NCBI RefSeq assembly: GCF_030397575.1
Contig: NZ_JAPNXS010000004.1
Location: forward strand, 62,001 to 126,000
DNA: 64,000 bases
Source: Psychromonas sp. 14N.309.X.WAT.B.A12
GTDB lineage: Bacteria > Pseudomonadota > Gammaproteobacteria > Enterobacterales > Psychromonadaceae
Direction of reading: 5' to 3'
Part shown: piece after piece, positions 27,437 to 37,256 of the stretch
Layout of the letters: every line of letters starts with the position of its first letter
Numbering within the stretch: position 1 is the stretch's first letter
Made by a program: the position numbers and the translations under genes
Notes under the pieces: model-generated
What the model was told of the DNA's origin: nothing
The model's database searches: none
What the model saw: only the letters and a program-made list of their open reading frames with translations

Positions 27437-28540
27437 ATGACTACATATAACATTGCTTTATTAGCTGGTGACGGCATCGGTCCTGAAGTTATGAAGGAAG
27501 CGGTAAAGGTTTTAAAATTAGTTGAAGAGCGTAACGCTGACGTTAACTTTGAATTAAACGACGTATTATTTGGTGCTGCTGCTTACTTTGCAACTGGCAA
27601 ATCTTTCCCTGAAGAAACAAAAGTGGCTTGTGATAAAGCAGATGCTATCTTAAAAGGTACGATTGGTTTAAATCACGAAGACTCTCAAAAAATCCCTGTT
27701 GATGAACAACCTGAACGTGGTGCATTATTACCATTACGTCGTCGTTACAATACTTATGCTAACTTCCGTCCTGTTTACTTACCAAAAGGCCTAGCACACT
27801 TTTCTCCATTAAAAGAGTCGGTAGTGGGTGAAGGTATCGACATCATGCTAATCCGTGAATTAGTAGGTGGTTTATACTTTGGTGAGAAAGAAACAGGTGT
27901 TGATGCCCAAGGCAAGCGTTTCGTACGTGAAGTTTTAGAATACGATGAAGATCAAATTCGCCAAATTATCCGCGTTGGTTTTGAAGTTTCAATGAAACGT
28001 AAAAAAGTAATGCACAACATCCATAAATCAAACGTATTGAAATCAAGTGTTTTATGGAATGAAATTGTTGAAGAAGAAAGCAAAAACTTCCCTGAAGTTG
28101 AAGTAATCAACATTCTTGTTGATGCTGCTGCAACTTACCTATGTCTAAAACCAACTATGTTTGACGTAATGGTAATGGAAAATATGTTTGGTGACATTTT
28201 AAGTGACCAAGGTGGCGGTATCTTAGGTTCTCTAGGCCTTATGCCTTCTGCTTGTAAAGGTCCTGAGAAATCTTACTACGAACCATCACACGGCTCTGCA
28301 CCAGATATCGCTGGTAAAGGTATTGCTAACCCATACTCAATGATTGGTTCTGTTGCACTAATGCTAGAAATGAGCTTTGGTATGGAAAAAGAAGCGAAAA
28401 ACCTGTGGGCTGCAATGCAAAGTGTATTTGCAAATGGTTACTCAACATCAGACCTATCTAAAGAAGGTGAAGCGAACTTAGTAAGTACTGCTGAATTCGG
28501 TGATATGGTTTGTGAAGAATTAGCTAAAATGCCTGTATAA
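27437..28540 (+). CDS. Isocitrate/isopropylmalate dehydrogenase family enzyme (divergent LeuB-like)
   Basis: NAD-dependent beta-decarboxylating dehydrogenase family. The 367 residues show the family's PERGALLPLRRRYNTYANFRP, the LeuB-type RELVGGLYFGE with the catalytic tyrosine, the catalytic lysine in NIHKSNVL, and the metal aspartates in NILVDAAATYL and MFGDILSD. Differences from normal LeuB are clear: HK in place of DK before the catalytic SNVL, IGLNHEDS in place of the GGPKW segment, and GGGILGSLGLMPSA after the aspartates. It stands alone, not with leuA/C/D, so it may act on another 2-hydroxy acid. It has its own ribosome site (TAGGGA) and a strong terminator. Confidence 0.82.
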   Translation: MTTYNIALLAGDGIGPEVMKEAVKVLKLVEERNADVNFELNDVLFGAAAYFATGKSFPEETKVACDKADAILKGTIGLNHEDSQKIPVDEQPERGALLPLRRRYNTYANFRPVYLPKGLAHFSPLKESVVGEGIDIMLIRELVGGLYFGEKETGVDAQGKRFVREVLEYDEDQIRQIIRVGFEVSMKRKKVMHNIHKSNVLKSSVLWNEIVEEESKNFPEVEVINILVDAAATYLCLKPTMFDVMVMENMFGDILSDQGGGILGSLGLMPSACKGPEKSYYEPSHGSAPDIAGKGIANPYSMIGSVALMLEMSFGMEKEAKNLWAAMQSVFANGYSTSDLSKEGEANLVSTAEFGDMVCEELAKMPV

Positions 28541-28569
28541 TCATTTTTAATAAATGATTAGATAATGTT

Positions 28570-28599
28570 AAACCACGTTATATAACGTGGTTTTTTTTT
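28570..28599 (+). terminator. Rho-independent terminator after the LeuB-like gene
   Basis: A perfectly self-complementary 24-base block (AAACCACGTTAT and its mirror ATAACGTGGTTT), followed by T to 28599. The next gene's ribosome site GGAGAAAG begins right after the T run, so yaeQ must use read-through or a promoter inside this block. Confidence 0.9.
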
Positions 28600-28611
28600 G
28601 GAGAAAGTAAA

Positions 28612-29145
28612 ATGGCATTAAAGCCGACTATTATTAAAATGAACATCAATGTGTCTAATTTAGATGATGATGTTTATGAAACGATCCCATTGACGATTGC
28701 TCAACATCCATCGGAAACCACTGAGCGTATGGTTACTCGTACGCTTGCTTTTGTATTGAATAATCAAGAGTTTCTTAGCTTTACTAAGGGATTAAGTGAA
28801 GCCGATGACCCTGATATTTGGGCAAAAAACTACAGTGATGAATTTTTGTGTTGGATTGATGTAGGGGAGCCTGCATTTGAGCGAATTAGAAAAGCCTGCC
28901 ATCAAGCCAAAAGTGTGAAAGTGTATACTTTTAATACTAAGTCGAATGTGTGGTGGAAACAGTCAGAGAAAGAGTTCAACACAACTAAAGCGCAGGTATA
29001 TCAATTTGAGTTTGAGCAAATTCAAGCCTTTGCTGCATTAGTAGAGAGAACGATGGATTTTAGTATTACCATGACTGATAATGTGTTCTATATTGCCACT
29101 GATAAAGGCAGTTGTGAAGTTAACCTAGTGACATTAAAAAGTTAG
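28612..29145 (+). CDS. yaeQ: YaeQ family protein
   Basis: Protein of the YaeQ family, whose structure is of the PD-(D/E)XK nuclease-like type; the molecular role is unsettled. The 177 residues line up end to end with E. coli YaeQ: the opening MALKPTIIKMNINVSNLD, IAQHPSETTERMVTRTLAFV, SEADDPDIWAKN, CWIDVGEPAFERIRKACHQA, and the closing VNLVTLK. GGAG lies 8 bases before the ATG. It lies between a terminator and thiI. Confidence 0.93.
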   Translation: MALKPTIIKMNINVSNLDDDVYETIPLTIAQHPSETTERMVTRTLAFVLNNQEFLSFTKGLSEADDPDIWAKNYSDEFLCWIDVGEPAFERIRKACHQAKSVKVYTFNTKSNVWWKQSEKEFNTTKAQVYQFEFEQIQAFAALVERTMDFSITMTDNVFYIATDKGSCEVNLVTLKS

Positions 29146-29236
29146 TCATAGGTAAAACATTGCACACTACAATTCACAGCGTATAATCCGCACTTCTTAA
29201 AATTAACACAGTCCTGAATCCAAGAGTGGTACCCCC

Positions 29237-30691
29237 ATGAAATTTATCGTTAAGCTTTTTCCTGAAATCATGATGAAAAGTAAACCTGTGCGTAAGCGCT
29301 TTAGCAAGATGCTACAGGGAAACATTCGTAATGTACTAACTCGCCATGATCAAGATATTAAGGTAATTCTAGAGTGGGATAAAATCATTGTTCGTAGTGA
29401 AAACAATGATCCAGATAATAAAGCGAAGGTGATCCATTATCTGAAAAGCACGCCAGGTATTGCACACTTTTTAGAAGTTACTGAATCCACTTTTACTGAT
29501 ATTCATGATATTTATGAGCAAACAAAAAACTGTTTTGGCGATAGCTTAGCAGGTAAAACATTCTGTGTTCGTGCTAAACGAATAGGGACACATGACTTTG
29601 GTTCAAATGAAGTTGAACGTTATGTTGGTGGTGGTTTAAATCAACATACTGAAGCGCTTTCGGTTAAATTAAAAAATCCAGATGTGACCGTTAATATTGA
29701 AATAAACGAAGATAAATTGTTTATGATTGACCAACGTCACCAAGGTTTAGGTGGATTTCCACTAGGGACACAAGAGTCAGTATTATCGCTTATTTCAGGT
29801 GGTTTTGATTCTGGCGTATCCAGTTACAAGTTATTGAAACGTGGTTCACGTGTACATTACTGTTTCTTTAACCTTGGTGGGGCTGCACATGAAATTGGCG
29901 TGAAACAAGTGGCTTATCATCTGTGGGAGCGTTTTGGTGCTTCACATCGTGTTAAATTTGTTTCTGTGCCTTTTGAACCGGTTGTCGCAGAAATTCTTGA
30001 AAAAGTAGATAACGGTCAAATGGGCGTTGTGTTAAAACGTATGATGATGCGTGCCGCGAGTAAAGTGGCTGAAAATTTAGCGATTGAAGGTCTAGTAACC
30101 GGTGAAGCATTAGGGCAAGTGTCAAGTCAAACACTTCGTAACCTTTCAGTGATTGACCAAGTAACGGATACCTTAATTCTGCGCCCATTAGTGGCCACTG
30201 ATAAACAAGAGATTATCGATTGTGCTCGTGATATTGGCACTGCTGAAATATCTGAAACGATCCCTGAATATTGTGGTGTTATTTCACAGCGTCCAACAGT
30301 TAAAGCTGTGATGAGTAAAATTCAGAAAGAAGAATCAAACTTCAATATGGATTTAATTGATCAAGTAGTTGCTGATGCAGTGACATTGGATATTAAAGAG
30401 ATTGCTGCAGCTGCTAAACAGCAAGTGCCTGAAGTTGAGTCTGTTTCTGCATTCGCAGAAAATGAAATCTTACTCGATATTCGCTCTGCAGAAGAGGAAG
30501 ATGAAAAACCATTAGAGATTGACGGTGTTCAAATTAAACATATCCCTTTCTTTAAACTCGCGAATCAGTTTGAAAAGTTAGATCAAAGTAAAACTTACTT
30601 GCTTTATTGTGAACGAGGCGTGATGAGTCAGTTACAAGCTTTGTACCTAAAAGAAGCGGGTTATGAGAATGTGAAGGTATATAGACCTTAG
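29237..30691 (+). CDS. thiI: tRNA 4-thiouridine synthetase / thiazole sulfur carrier ThiI
   Basis: Adds sulfur to U8 of tRNAs and supplies sulfur for thiamine thiazole synthesis in organisms with this pathway. The 484 residues contain the NFLD and THUMP domains (about 1-165), the PP-loop AANH domain with SGGFDS at 187-192, and a C-terminal rhodanese domain (about 400-484). Both reactive cysteines are kept: Cys346 (EYCGVIS, E. coli C344) and Cys458 ([11 protein letters not shown]. coli C456). The full-length E. coli-type form with the rhodanese domain is thus present. Confidence 0.96.
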   Translation: MKFIVKLFPEIMMKSKPVRKRFSKMLQGNIRNVLTRHDQDIKVILEWDKIIVRSENNDPDNKAKVIHYLKSTPGIAHFLEVTESTFTDIHDIYEQTKNCFGDSLAGKTFCVRAKRIGTHDFGSNEVERYVGGGLNQHTEALSVKLKNPDVTVNIEINEDKLFMIDQRHQGLGGFPLGTQESVLSLISGGFDSGVSSYKLLKRGSRVHYCFFNLGGAAHEIGVKQVAYHLWERFGASHRVKFVSVPFEPVVAEILEKVDNGQMGVVLKRMMMRAASKVAENLAIEGLVTGEALGQVSSQTLRNLSVIDQVTDTLILRPLVATDKQEIIDCARDIGTAEISETIPEYCGVISQRPTVKAVMSKIQKEESNFNMDLIDQVVADAVTLDIKEIAAAAKQQVPEVESVSAFAENEILLDIRSAEEEDEKPLEIDGVQIKHIPFFKLANQFEKLDQSKTYLLYCERGVMSQLQALYLKEAGYENVKVYRP

Positions 30692-30722
30692 TCAGTCATA
30701 AGATTAAATCAGTTTATGAGAT

Positions 30723-30750
30723 AAAACGGCATTAAATATGCCGTTTTTTT
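30723..30750 (+). terminator. Rho-independent terminator after thiI
   Basis: Stem AAAACGGCAT / ATGCCGTTTT around a five-base loop, with the T run extending to 30750. Confidence 0.9.
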
Positions 30751-30858
30751 ATTCAATCAGCTTTTTAATTCAAAGTTTTTTAAAAATTAATAGGTGATTT
30801 AATATAAAAAGTCGTATCCTGAAGCTACTTCCATAAATCATTAAAAGGATATCCAAAT

Positions 30859-31041
30859 ATGCCACATTCAATTGATAACTATAGATTAATTACTGGTAAA
30901 GATGATTCAGAGTTTTGTAAACGTATTACTAAAGCGTTAAGTGAAGGTTATGAGCTTTATGGGTCTCCAACAATGACATTTAATGGGCAACATGTAGTCG
31001 TAGGCCAAGCTGTCATTAAAAGACCTTCTCAACTGGTATAA
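30859..31041 (+). CDS. DUF1737 domain protein (60 aa)
   Basis: Short protein of the DUF1737 family: YRLITGKDDSEFCKRITKAL, then SEGYELYGSPTMTFNGQHVV and VGQAVIK are its typical order. The function is unknown. AAAAGGATATCC gives a ribosome site before the ATG. It stands alone between two terminators, so it is probably a monocistronic small gene. Confidence 0.82.
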   Translation: MPHSIDNYRLITGKDDSEFCKRITKALSEGYELYGSPTMTFNGQHVVVGQAVIKRPSQLV

Positions 31042-31066
31042 ATAGCTAACTACCCCAAGTAAGCAG

Positions 31067-31090
31067 GCCTAGTTAAACTAGGCTTGTTTT
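31067..31090. terminator. Terminator between the DUF1737 gene and elyC
   Basis: Seven-base stem GCCTAGT / ACTAGGC with the loop TAA, followed by TTGTTTT. It ends the plus-strand DUF1737 gene and overlaps the last codon of the converging elyC gene. Confidence 0.75.
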
Positions 31091-31892
31091 ATTCTACACT
31101 GCTTTGTACTGGTAATATCTCTTCTTCGCGCAATTTCTTAAGTATCCATTGCTGTAACTGTCCCAAATATTCATGCATCGAGAGCTCTGATTTATAAAGC
31201 TGATAAGCTGATGGAATGTAAGTATACCAAGGTAAACCATTCGTATCGTCTTTGGCAAGGTACATCGCCGGAGCCGGGGTTGGAGACTGATGGAAACGTT
31301 TAAATAACTGCATTGCTCGTGGCATATGTGTTGCGGAAGTTACTAACGCTGCTTTCTTACCATCGATAATTAATGACATTACTTTCGCTTCTTGTGCTGT
31401 ATCTTGAGTGTAATCTAATCTAATAATCTTCTGTTTTGGTATGTTTAACTCGGTAGCCAATTGCTCTAATAGTTGTGCATGGCTTTTCGTATCTCCAAAA
31501 CCAGATCCAGAAACAATAATCATCGCATCAGGGTTTGCATAGTGTAAACGAAGCACTTCACTAAAACGGCTTAAAGCAGTCGCTGAAAGTTGTCCAGTAA
31601 CGGGTAAGTTCGGGTCATCTATGCCAGAAGATCCTAGCACTAAGATATAATCAAAGGATTGGTCAGCTGCTAGCAAAGGTGGATATTGACGCTCTAAAGG
31701 TTTAGTTAAATGGTATGCAGCAGGCAGTAAACTGAATGAAAGTAAGATCAGAAAGCTACAAAGTGTGAGTATTTTTGCGACCACCTGACGGTCACTAAAA
31801 AACAACATTAAAAGGCTGACAAATAGTAATAATAAAGCGAAGGGGAGAGGCATTAATAATCCACCAACCCATTTTTTTATTATAAATTCCAT
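31089..31892 (-). CDS. elyC: Envelope biogenesis factor ElyC (DUF218)
   Basis: Inner-membrane DUF218 protein; in E. coli, ElyC is needed for peptidoglycan and enterobacterial common antigen lipid-carrier balance at low temperature. The 267 residues have two N-terminal membrane segments (about 12-60) and a periplasmic-facing domain with DYILVLGSSG, PDAMIIVSGSGFGDTKS, and AALVTSATHMPRAMQLFKRF. The full order matches E. coli ElyC. wecB/wecC, which belong to the same antigen pathway, lie 1.5 kb away. Confidence 0.92.
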   Translation of the reverse strand: MEFIIKKWVGGLLMPLPFALLLLFVSLLMLFFSDRQVVAKILTLCSFLILLSFSLLPAAYHLTKPLERQYPPLLAADQSFDYILVLGSSGIDDPNLPVTGQLSATALSRFSEVLRLHYANPDAMIIVSGSGFGDTKSHAQLLEQLATELNIPKQKIIRLDYTQDTAQEAKVMSLIIDGKKAALVTSATHMPRAMQLFKRFHQSPTPAPAMYLAKDDTNGLPWYTYIPSAYQLYKSELSMHEYLGQLQQWILKKLREEEILPVQSSVE

Positions 31893-32169
31893 CGAGATTC
31901 CTTTTGTTATTTATTGTGTTGTGAAATGATATTTATCAATAACCTAGCGTAAATACACTTGTAATTATATTGATACGGTTCATGTACCAATTTAGCTCAC
32001 TCACTTCTACCTATTTAGTTGAATGTTTGCGTTACAATATCATTATTTATTGTGTGAAGTGAACTGAAATTATTTGCTGACTCCGTGAGTATTGCTCTTA
32101 TCAAGATAGATTATTTTTGGTTAAAATCACGTATAATGGACTATTGAATTAGAGAAAAGAGACATTGCA

Positions 32170-32940
32170 GTGAATGACCATAACTTCGACCCAATTGCAG
32201 AAAAATTTGTAAAAAATATTTATGGCAGCGACAAAGGTAAGATCCGTAAAGAAGTGGTTTGGCGGGAGTTACAAGATTGTATTAAACGTTTAAATAAACC
32301 GTGTCTAAGGATCTTAGATGCTGGTGGTGGCTTTGGTTTTTTTAGCCAAAAAATGGCGGCATTAGGTCATCAAGTAGTATTATGTGATATTTCTGGTGAA
32401 TTATTAAAAGTCGCTAAAACACAACTTGATGGTCAACCTTACCAACAGAATGTCACCTTATTACACTGTCCTATTCAATCATTATCTGAGCATGTTACTG
32501 GGCAATTTGATCTGATTTTAAATCATGCTGTTTTAGAATGGTTAGCCGATCCGCAAGCGACTTTAACTAGTTTATTACAGTGGCTTAAAGATGATGGATT
32601 AATGTCATTAATGTTTTATAACAAAGAAGCCCAACGCTTTTTTAATTTAGTCTCAGGTAATTTAAATTTTGTAGAATTGGGTATGCCTCGCAAAAAAGTA
32701 GTACGTTTATCACCAACTAATCCGTTATACGAAAGAGATGTGTTAAATTGGCTTAAGCAAGCCCGTATGATGACTGTGCAGAAAACAGGTGTTCGGGTTA
32801 TTCATGATTACATGAAGTCACCTGACGTTGCTGAAAATAGTTTTGAACAACTATTAAAGATGGAAATGAATTATTGCCATCAGGAGCCATATGCTTCATT
32901 GGGCAGGTATACGCATTTAACCTTAAAGAGGGAAGGATAA
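32170..32940 (+). CDS. cmoM: tRNA 5-carboxymethoxyuridine methyltransferase CmoM
   Basis: SAM-dependent methyltransferase that makes the methyl ester mcmo5U at wobble position 34. The 256 residues follow E. coli CmoM (SmtA): FDPIAEKFVKNIYGSDKGKIR, the SAM motif LDAGGGFGFF (about 49-58), HAVLEWLADP, LSLMF-type MSLMFYNKE, PRKKVVRLSPTNP, TGVRVIHDYM and the tail EPYASLGRYTHLTLK. The start codon is GTG. The stop overlaps the next gene by TAATG. Confidence 0.95.
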   Translation: MNDHNFDPIAEKFVKNIYGSDKGKIRKEVVWRELQDCIKRLNKPCLRILDAGGGFGFFSQKMAALGHQVVLCDISGELLKVAKTQLDGQPYQQNVTLLHCPIQSLSEHVTGQFDLILNHAVLEWLADPQATLTSLLQWLKDDGLMSLMFYNKEAQRFFNLVSGNLNFVELGMPRKKVVRLSPTNPLYERDVLNWLKQARMMTVQKTGVRVIHDYMKSPDVAENSFEQLLKMEMNYCHQEPYASLGRYTHLTLKREG

Positions 32941-33164
32941 TGCAGTCCTACCATTTCAGAATTAATATTAATTATCAAGAGTTTGAAAAACTATATAGAG
33001 TGCCTAATACGGTGGTTAAAGTCCGCAGTGAGCAAGGAAAAACCATTCAGTTACCTGCGATGCGTTTTGTACCATTTTTTACACAACTAGGCGTAAGAGG
33101 GTACTTTGAGTTACAACTAACTGATGAAAATAAATTTCAACAGTTAATTTTTCTCCATGCTTAG
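32940..33164 (+). CDS. DUF2835 family small protein
   Basis: 74-residue protein of the DUF2835 family found in marine gammaproteobacteria, function unknown: YHFRININYQEFEKLYRVP at the start and LPAMRFVPFFTQLGVRGYFEL near the end are characteristic. Start chosen at the ATG overlapping the cmoM stop (TAATG), with AAGGA upstream. It is probably co-translated with cmoM. Confidence 0.87.
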   Translation: MQSYHFRININYQEFEKLYRVPNTVVKVRSEQGKTIQLPAMRFVPFFTQLGVRGYFELQLTDENKFQQLIFLHA

Positions 33165-33435
33165 CGTTTTCTTCATTTGACTTTTATTTGCTATTTTCTG
33201 TCTGGGTAATTGTTGTACCCTTAACTGAGTAGTTGCTCTGGTTAGTATAATTATCATGCGTCTTTACTTTGAATTTGACTTTTTTTATATATAATACAAG
33301 GAGTTTTCTGTTACTAAAGTAAATTAAGTTTCCCCTCATATTGGTTTTCAGTTGTTTTTGGTTGGGAAGCATTATCAATTTTTCCCAAATTATTTGCTTT
33401 ATTAGTACCGCCAATATCGTTTTATAGGATTTTTC

Positions 33436-34557
33436 ATGAAAAAAGTATTAACCGTTTTTGGAACTCGTCCAGAAGCGATTAAAATGGCGCCATTAGTACA
33501 TAAACTAGCGGCGGAGCCAACCATAGAGAGTAAAGTCTGCGTCACAGCACAACATCGTGAGATGTTAGATCAAGTGTTACAACTTTTTTCTATCAAACCT
33601 GACTATGATTTGAATATCATGAAAGCCGGGCAAGATCTTTTTGATGTCACTGAAAATATTCTACATGGTTTAAAGCAGGTATTGGATGATTTTCAACCTG
33701 ATGTGGTGTTGGTACACGGCGATACTACTACCTCTTTTTCTGCTTCATTAGCGGCTTTTTATAAACAGGTCAACATAGGGCATATAGAAGCAGGTTTGAG
33801 AACTGGCGACCTTTCTTCACCATGGCCAGAAGAGGCGAATCGTCGATTAACTGGTGTGTTAACACGATATCATTTCGCTCCTACGGAGTTATCTAAACAG
33901 AACCTATTGAAGGAACAGGTTGATGAAGCACACATTAGTGTGACAGGAAATACAGTGATTGACGCACTGTTATGGGTGAAAGATAAGTTAGAATCAGATA
34001 GGGCTTTGCTACGCAGTTTAGATGTTCAGTTTCCCTTTTTAGATGCCAATAGAAAAATGGTTTTAGTAACAGGTCATAGACGTGAAAGTTTTGGAGGTGG
34101 ATTTGAACGTATTTGTGAAGCGTTATCAAATATTGCCCAAGCCCAACCGGATATACAAATTGTCTATCCAATGCACCTTAATCCTAATGTTCGAGAGCCG
34201 GTTAATCGTTTATTGAGTCAGTTTGATAATATTTACTTAATTGAACCTCAAGATTATTTACCTTTCGTATATTTAATGAATCGTTGCTATTTGATCATTA
34301 CTGATTCAGGCGGAATTCAAGAAGAAGCCCCTTCATTAGGAAAGCCTGTATTAGTCATGCGTGACACTACGGAAAGACCTGAAGCCATTGTAGCTGGCAC
34401 AGTTAAATTGGTTGGGACTGATGTACAATGCATCACAGAACAGACACTTGCACTATTAACAGAAGTTAACAGTTATCAAACTATGGCCAAAGCCCATAAC
34501 CCTTACGGAGATGGTTTAGCCAGCGCTCGAATAGTAAATGAATTATTAAAGGATTGA
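33436..34557 (+). CDS. wecB: UDP-N-acetylglucosamine 2-epimerase WecB
   Basis: Converts UDP-GlcNAc to UDP-ManNAc in the cytoplasm for surface polysaccharide synthesis. The 373 residues contain the N-terminal [34 protein letters not shown], the active-site histidine region [28 protein letters not shown], and [18 protein letters not shown]. Its stop lies 2 bases before the wecC ATG. wecC is its usual next step. Confidence 0.96.
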   Translation: MKKVLTVFGTRPEAIKMAPLVHKLAAEPTIESKVCVTAQHREMLDQVLQLFSIKPDYDLNIMKAGQDLFDVTENILHGLKQVLDDFQPDVVLVHGDTTTSFSASLAAFYKQVNIGHIEAGLRTGDLSSPWPEEANRRLTGVLTRYHFAPTELSKQNLLKEQVDEAHISVTGNTVIDALLWVKDKLESDRALLRSLDVQFPFLDANRKMVLVTGHRRESFGGGFERICEALSNIAQAQPDIQIVYPMHLNPNVREPVNRLLSQFDNIYLIEPQDYLPFVYLMNRCYLIITDSGGIQEEAPSLGKPVLVMRDTTERPEAIVAGTVKLVGTDVQCITEQTLALLTEVNSYQTMAKAHNPYGDGLASARIVNELLKD

Positions 34558-34559
34558 TT

Positions 34560-35810
34560 ATGCCATTTCAAACGGTTTCAGTTATTGGCTTAGGATACAT
34601 TGGATTACCTACCGCTGCAGTGATTGCTTCACGCGGTATTGATGTAATCGGTGTTGATGTTATTAAAGAAGCAGTAGAAACAATTAATGCAGGGAAAATC
34701 CATATTGTTGAACCCGATTTAGATATCGTTGTTCGCAGTGTTGTGACCACGGGTAAATTGCGTGCAACAACGCAAGCTGAACCGGCAGATGTATTTATGG
34801 TGGCAGTACCAACTCCTTTTAAACAAACTGCAGACGCAATACACTCTCCTGACTTATCTTATATTGAGTCTGCTGCAAAAATGATTGCCCCAGTATTAAC
34901 CAAAGGTAATCTCGTCATTTTAGAATCAACATCCCCTGTAGGCACCACTGAAAAATTAGCGGGATGGTTAAAATTAGCCCGTCCAGACTTGTCTTTCCCA
35001 CAGGATAAAGGTGACCTAGCTGATATCAAAATTGCGCATTGTCCTGAACGCGTGTTACCCGGGCATGTCTTGCAAGAGTTAGTCTCTAATGACCGAGTGA
35101 TAGGTGGTATGTCCAGTGCTTGTAGTCAATTAGCGACTCAGCTTTATCAGAAATTCGTACGTGGTGAATGTATCGTCACTAATGCGCGTACGGCGGAAAT
35201 GGCTAAATTAACAGAAAACTCATTTCGTGATGTCAACATTGCTTTTGCCAATGAATTATCAGTAATTTGTGATAAATTGAAAATCAATGTTTGGGAGTTA
35301 ATCAGGTTAGCGAATCGCCATCCTCGAGTGAACATCTTAAACCCAGGGCCTGGTGTCGGTGGACACTGTATTGCGGTTGATCCTTGGTTCATTGTCGATA
35401 GTTGTCCTGAAGAGGCCAAAATAATTAAGCAAGCGCGTTTAATCAATGATGACAAGCCACATTATGTTGTTGAACAAATATTACGTGCAGCAGATGAGTT
35501 TAAACGTCCGGTTATTGCTTGTTTAGGCTTAGCGTTTAAGGCGGATATTGATGATTTACGTGAAAGCCCTGCATTAAATATTGTTGAAGATCTCGTAGCA
35601 AAAGGGTTCGCTGATATTATTGCTGTTGAGCCTAATATTAAAAAACTACCTGAGTCACTATCAAAATCAGGGCTACAATTAACTTCACTTGAAGAGGCAT
35701 TAGACAAAGCCAATGTAATTGTGGTGCTAGTTGACCATAAACAATTTAAAGCGACGGATCGTACTAAATTTGCAACAAAAGTCGTCATTGATACTCGGGG
35801 TATTATTTAG
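34560..35810 (+). CDS. wecC: UDP-N-acetyl-D-mannosamine dehydrogenase WecC
   Basis: Oxidises UDP-ManNAc to UDP-ManNAcA with NAD. Start at the ATG at 34560, with AAGGA at good spacing. The 416 residues show the Rossmann opening VSVIGLGYIGLPTAAVIASRG, VAVPTPFK, ESTSPVGTTEKL, CPERVLPGHV, the catalytic Cys270 in GPGVGGHCIAVDPWF, and the C-terminal CLGLAFKADIDDLRESPA. With WecB it makes UDP-ManNAcA. Confidence 0.96.
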   Translation: MPFQTVSVIGLGYIGLPTAAVIASRGIDVIGVDVIKEAVETINAGKIHIVEPDLDIVVRSVVTTGKLRATTQAEPADVFMVAVPTPFKQTADAIHSPDLSYIESAAKMIAPVLTKGNLVILESTSPVGTTEKLAGWLKLARPDLSFPQDKGDLADIKIAHCPERVLPGHVLQELVSNDRVIGGMSSACSQLATQLYQKFVRGECIVTNARTAEMAKLTENSFRDVNIAFANELSVICDKLKINVWELIRLANRHPRVNILNPGPGVGGHCIAVDPWFIVDSCPEEAKIIKQARLINDDKPHYVVEQILRAADEFKRPVIACLGLAFKADIDDLRESPALNIVEDLVAKGFADIIAVEPNIKKLPESLSKSGLQLTSLEEALDKANVIVVLVDHKQFKATDRTKFATKVVIDTRGII

Positions 35811-35855
35811 CTTCATAGGCTATTACTTCCCTGTAAAGTATTTAAAGGGAAGTAA

Positions 35856-37256
35856 ATGTCAGGACAACAGCATGTAAAAGACAGTGAAAATGTTTACTCG
35901 GCCTTATACCGAGTCATTGATTTTTTAACTATCCAATTAAGTTTGTTTTTAATCTTATCTATAAGAGAAGAGGCGTTTACTAACACTTATTTAGTGGTTG
36001 GCTTGATTGCTTCAATAGGTTTCTTTTTCGCCGCTGAAAGTTATCAATTATACCGTTGTTGGCGTCTCGGTGAATTTTCTCGCCTTTCCAGTTCGACCTT
36101 TATATGTTGGTTTGCTGGTGTATTTTGTGTTGTTGTCTTTTTGTTCTTTAGTAAAACTAGCTTAGATATCTCCCGGCTTATTGTTGGCTTATGGATCCTA
36201 TTTAATTGCATTGCATTAGGTGGCTGGAGATTATTGCTCTATCTCTTTATCTATAAACGTCGCAAAGCCGGCTTTTATACTCGCAAAGTCGCGGTTTTTG
36301 GATTAACACGATCGGGCGAGTTATTGGCGGAACAGTTTATTAACAAGCCTGAAACAGGCTATATTTTAGCTGGATTTTATGATGATAGAGCCGATCCACG
36401 TTCACCCAATAAATATAAAGAGCACCTTATCGGTGGTATCAATCAAGGAGTCGAATTAGCTAAAGCAGGCGGTATTGATGTTATCTATATTGCTCTACCA
36501 TTAGCGGCTCAAAAACGCATAGAAGGCGTATTGAGATCATTAGGCGATACTACGATTGATGTGTTTATCGTTCCTGACTTTTTCACCTTTAATCTGCTTA
36601 ATGCGCGTTTATCACACCTCGGTGCTATTCAAACCATTAGTGTTTATGAGTCACCAATGACCGGTCCCTCAAGATTATTAAAACGCCTCGAAGATATTCT
36701 AGGATCAATGCTTATTTTATTCCTCATTTCATTGCCTATGCTGTTAATAGCTCTCCTGATAAAAATAGACTCGCCAGGGCCTATACTATTTAAGCAATTA
36801 CGTTATGGCTTAGATGGTCGTGCTATTAAAGTCTGGAAGTTCCGCTCTATGAGCTCCATGGATAACGGAAAAGTGGTTAATCAAGCAGTCCAGGGGGATG
36901 CGCGCGTCACCAAGTTAGGGGCTATTTTACGTAAAACCTCTCTCGATGAATTACCACAATTTATTAATGTGCTGTTTGGTAGCATGTCTCTAGTGGGCCC
37001 TAGGCCGCATGCTGTTGCGCATAATGAGCAATATCGTAAGTTAGTTGATTACTACATGCTACGCCACAAAGTTAAACCAGGCATTACAGGTTGGGCGCAG
37101 ATTAATGGTTGGCGCGGAGAAACCGACACCTTAGTTAAAATGCAAAAACGTGTTGAGTTTGATTTAGAATATATTCGAAATTGGTCAATTAGTTTTGATC
37201 TTAAGATTATCTTTCTCACTATCATTAGAGGCTTTACGGATAAGAATGCTTATTAA
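35856..37256 (+). CDS. Undecaprenyl-phosphate phosphoglycosyltransferase (WcaJ-type)
   Basis: Starts polysaccharide repeat units by moving a sugar-phosphate onto undecaprenyl phosphate. The 466 residues have four N-terminal membrane segments, a CoA-binding-like middle domain (VAVFGLTRSGELLAEQF ... AGFYDDR), a membrane re-entrant helix (about 285-305) and the catalytic Bac_transf domain (SPGPILFKQLRYGLDG; VWKFRSMSSMDNG; TSLDELPQFINVLFGSMSLV; GPRPHAVAHNE; KPGITGWAQINGWRGET). The ending (IIFLTIIRGFTDKNAY) is like that of WcaJ-type glucose-1-phosphate transferases, but the sugar is not certain. AAGGGAAG precedes the ATG. It is the last gene of a three-gene sugar set. Confidence 0.92.
   Translation: MSGQQHVKDSENVYSALYRVIDFLTIQLSLFLILSIREEAFTNTYLVVGLIASIGFFFAAESYQLYRCWRLGEFSRLSSSTFICWFAGVFCVVVFLFFSKTSLDISRLIVGLWILFNCIALGGWRLLLYLFIYKRRKAGFYTRKVAVFGLTRSGELLAEQFINKPETGYILAGFYDDRADPRSPNKYKEHLIGGINQGVELAKAGGIDVIYIALPLAAQKRIEGVLRSLGDTTIDVFIVPDFFTFNLLNARLSHLGAIQTISVYESPMTGPSRLLKRLEDILGSMLILFLISLPMLLIALLIKIDSPGPILFKQLRYGLDGRAIKVWKFRSMSSMDNGKVVNQAVQGDARVTKLGAILRKTSLDELPQFINVLFGSMSLVGPRPHAVAHNEQYRKLVDYYMLRHKVKPGITGWAQINGWRGETDTLVKMQKRVEFDLEYIRNWSISFDLKIIFLTIIRGFTDKNAY

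Noticed and set aside
33184-33414. 76-codon minus-strand frame in the gap before wecB
   Set aside because: Low-complexity, Lys/Asn/Thr-rich product with no recognisable pattern; AT-rich promoter DNA opens such frames by chance.
33400-33420. GGCGGTA-like piece, looking like an ops/JUMPstart element before the sugar genes
   Set aside because: It lies on the minus strand, opposite to wecB, and the match ends after seven bases.
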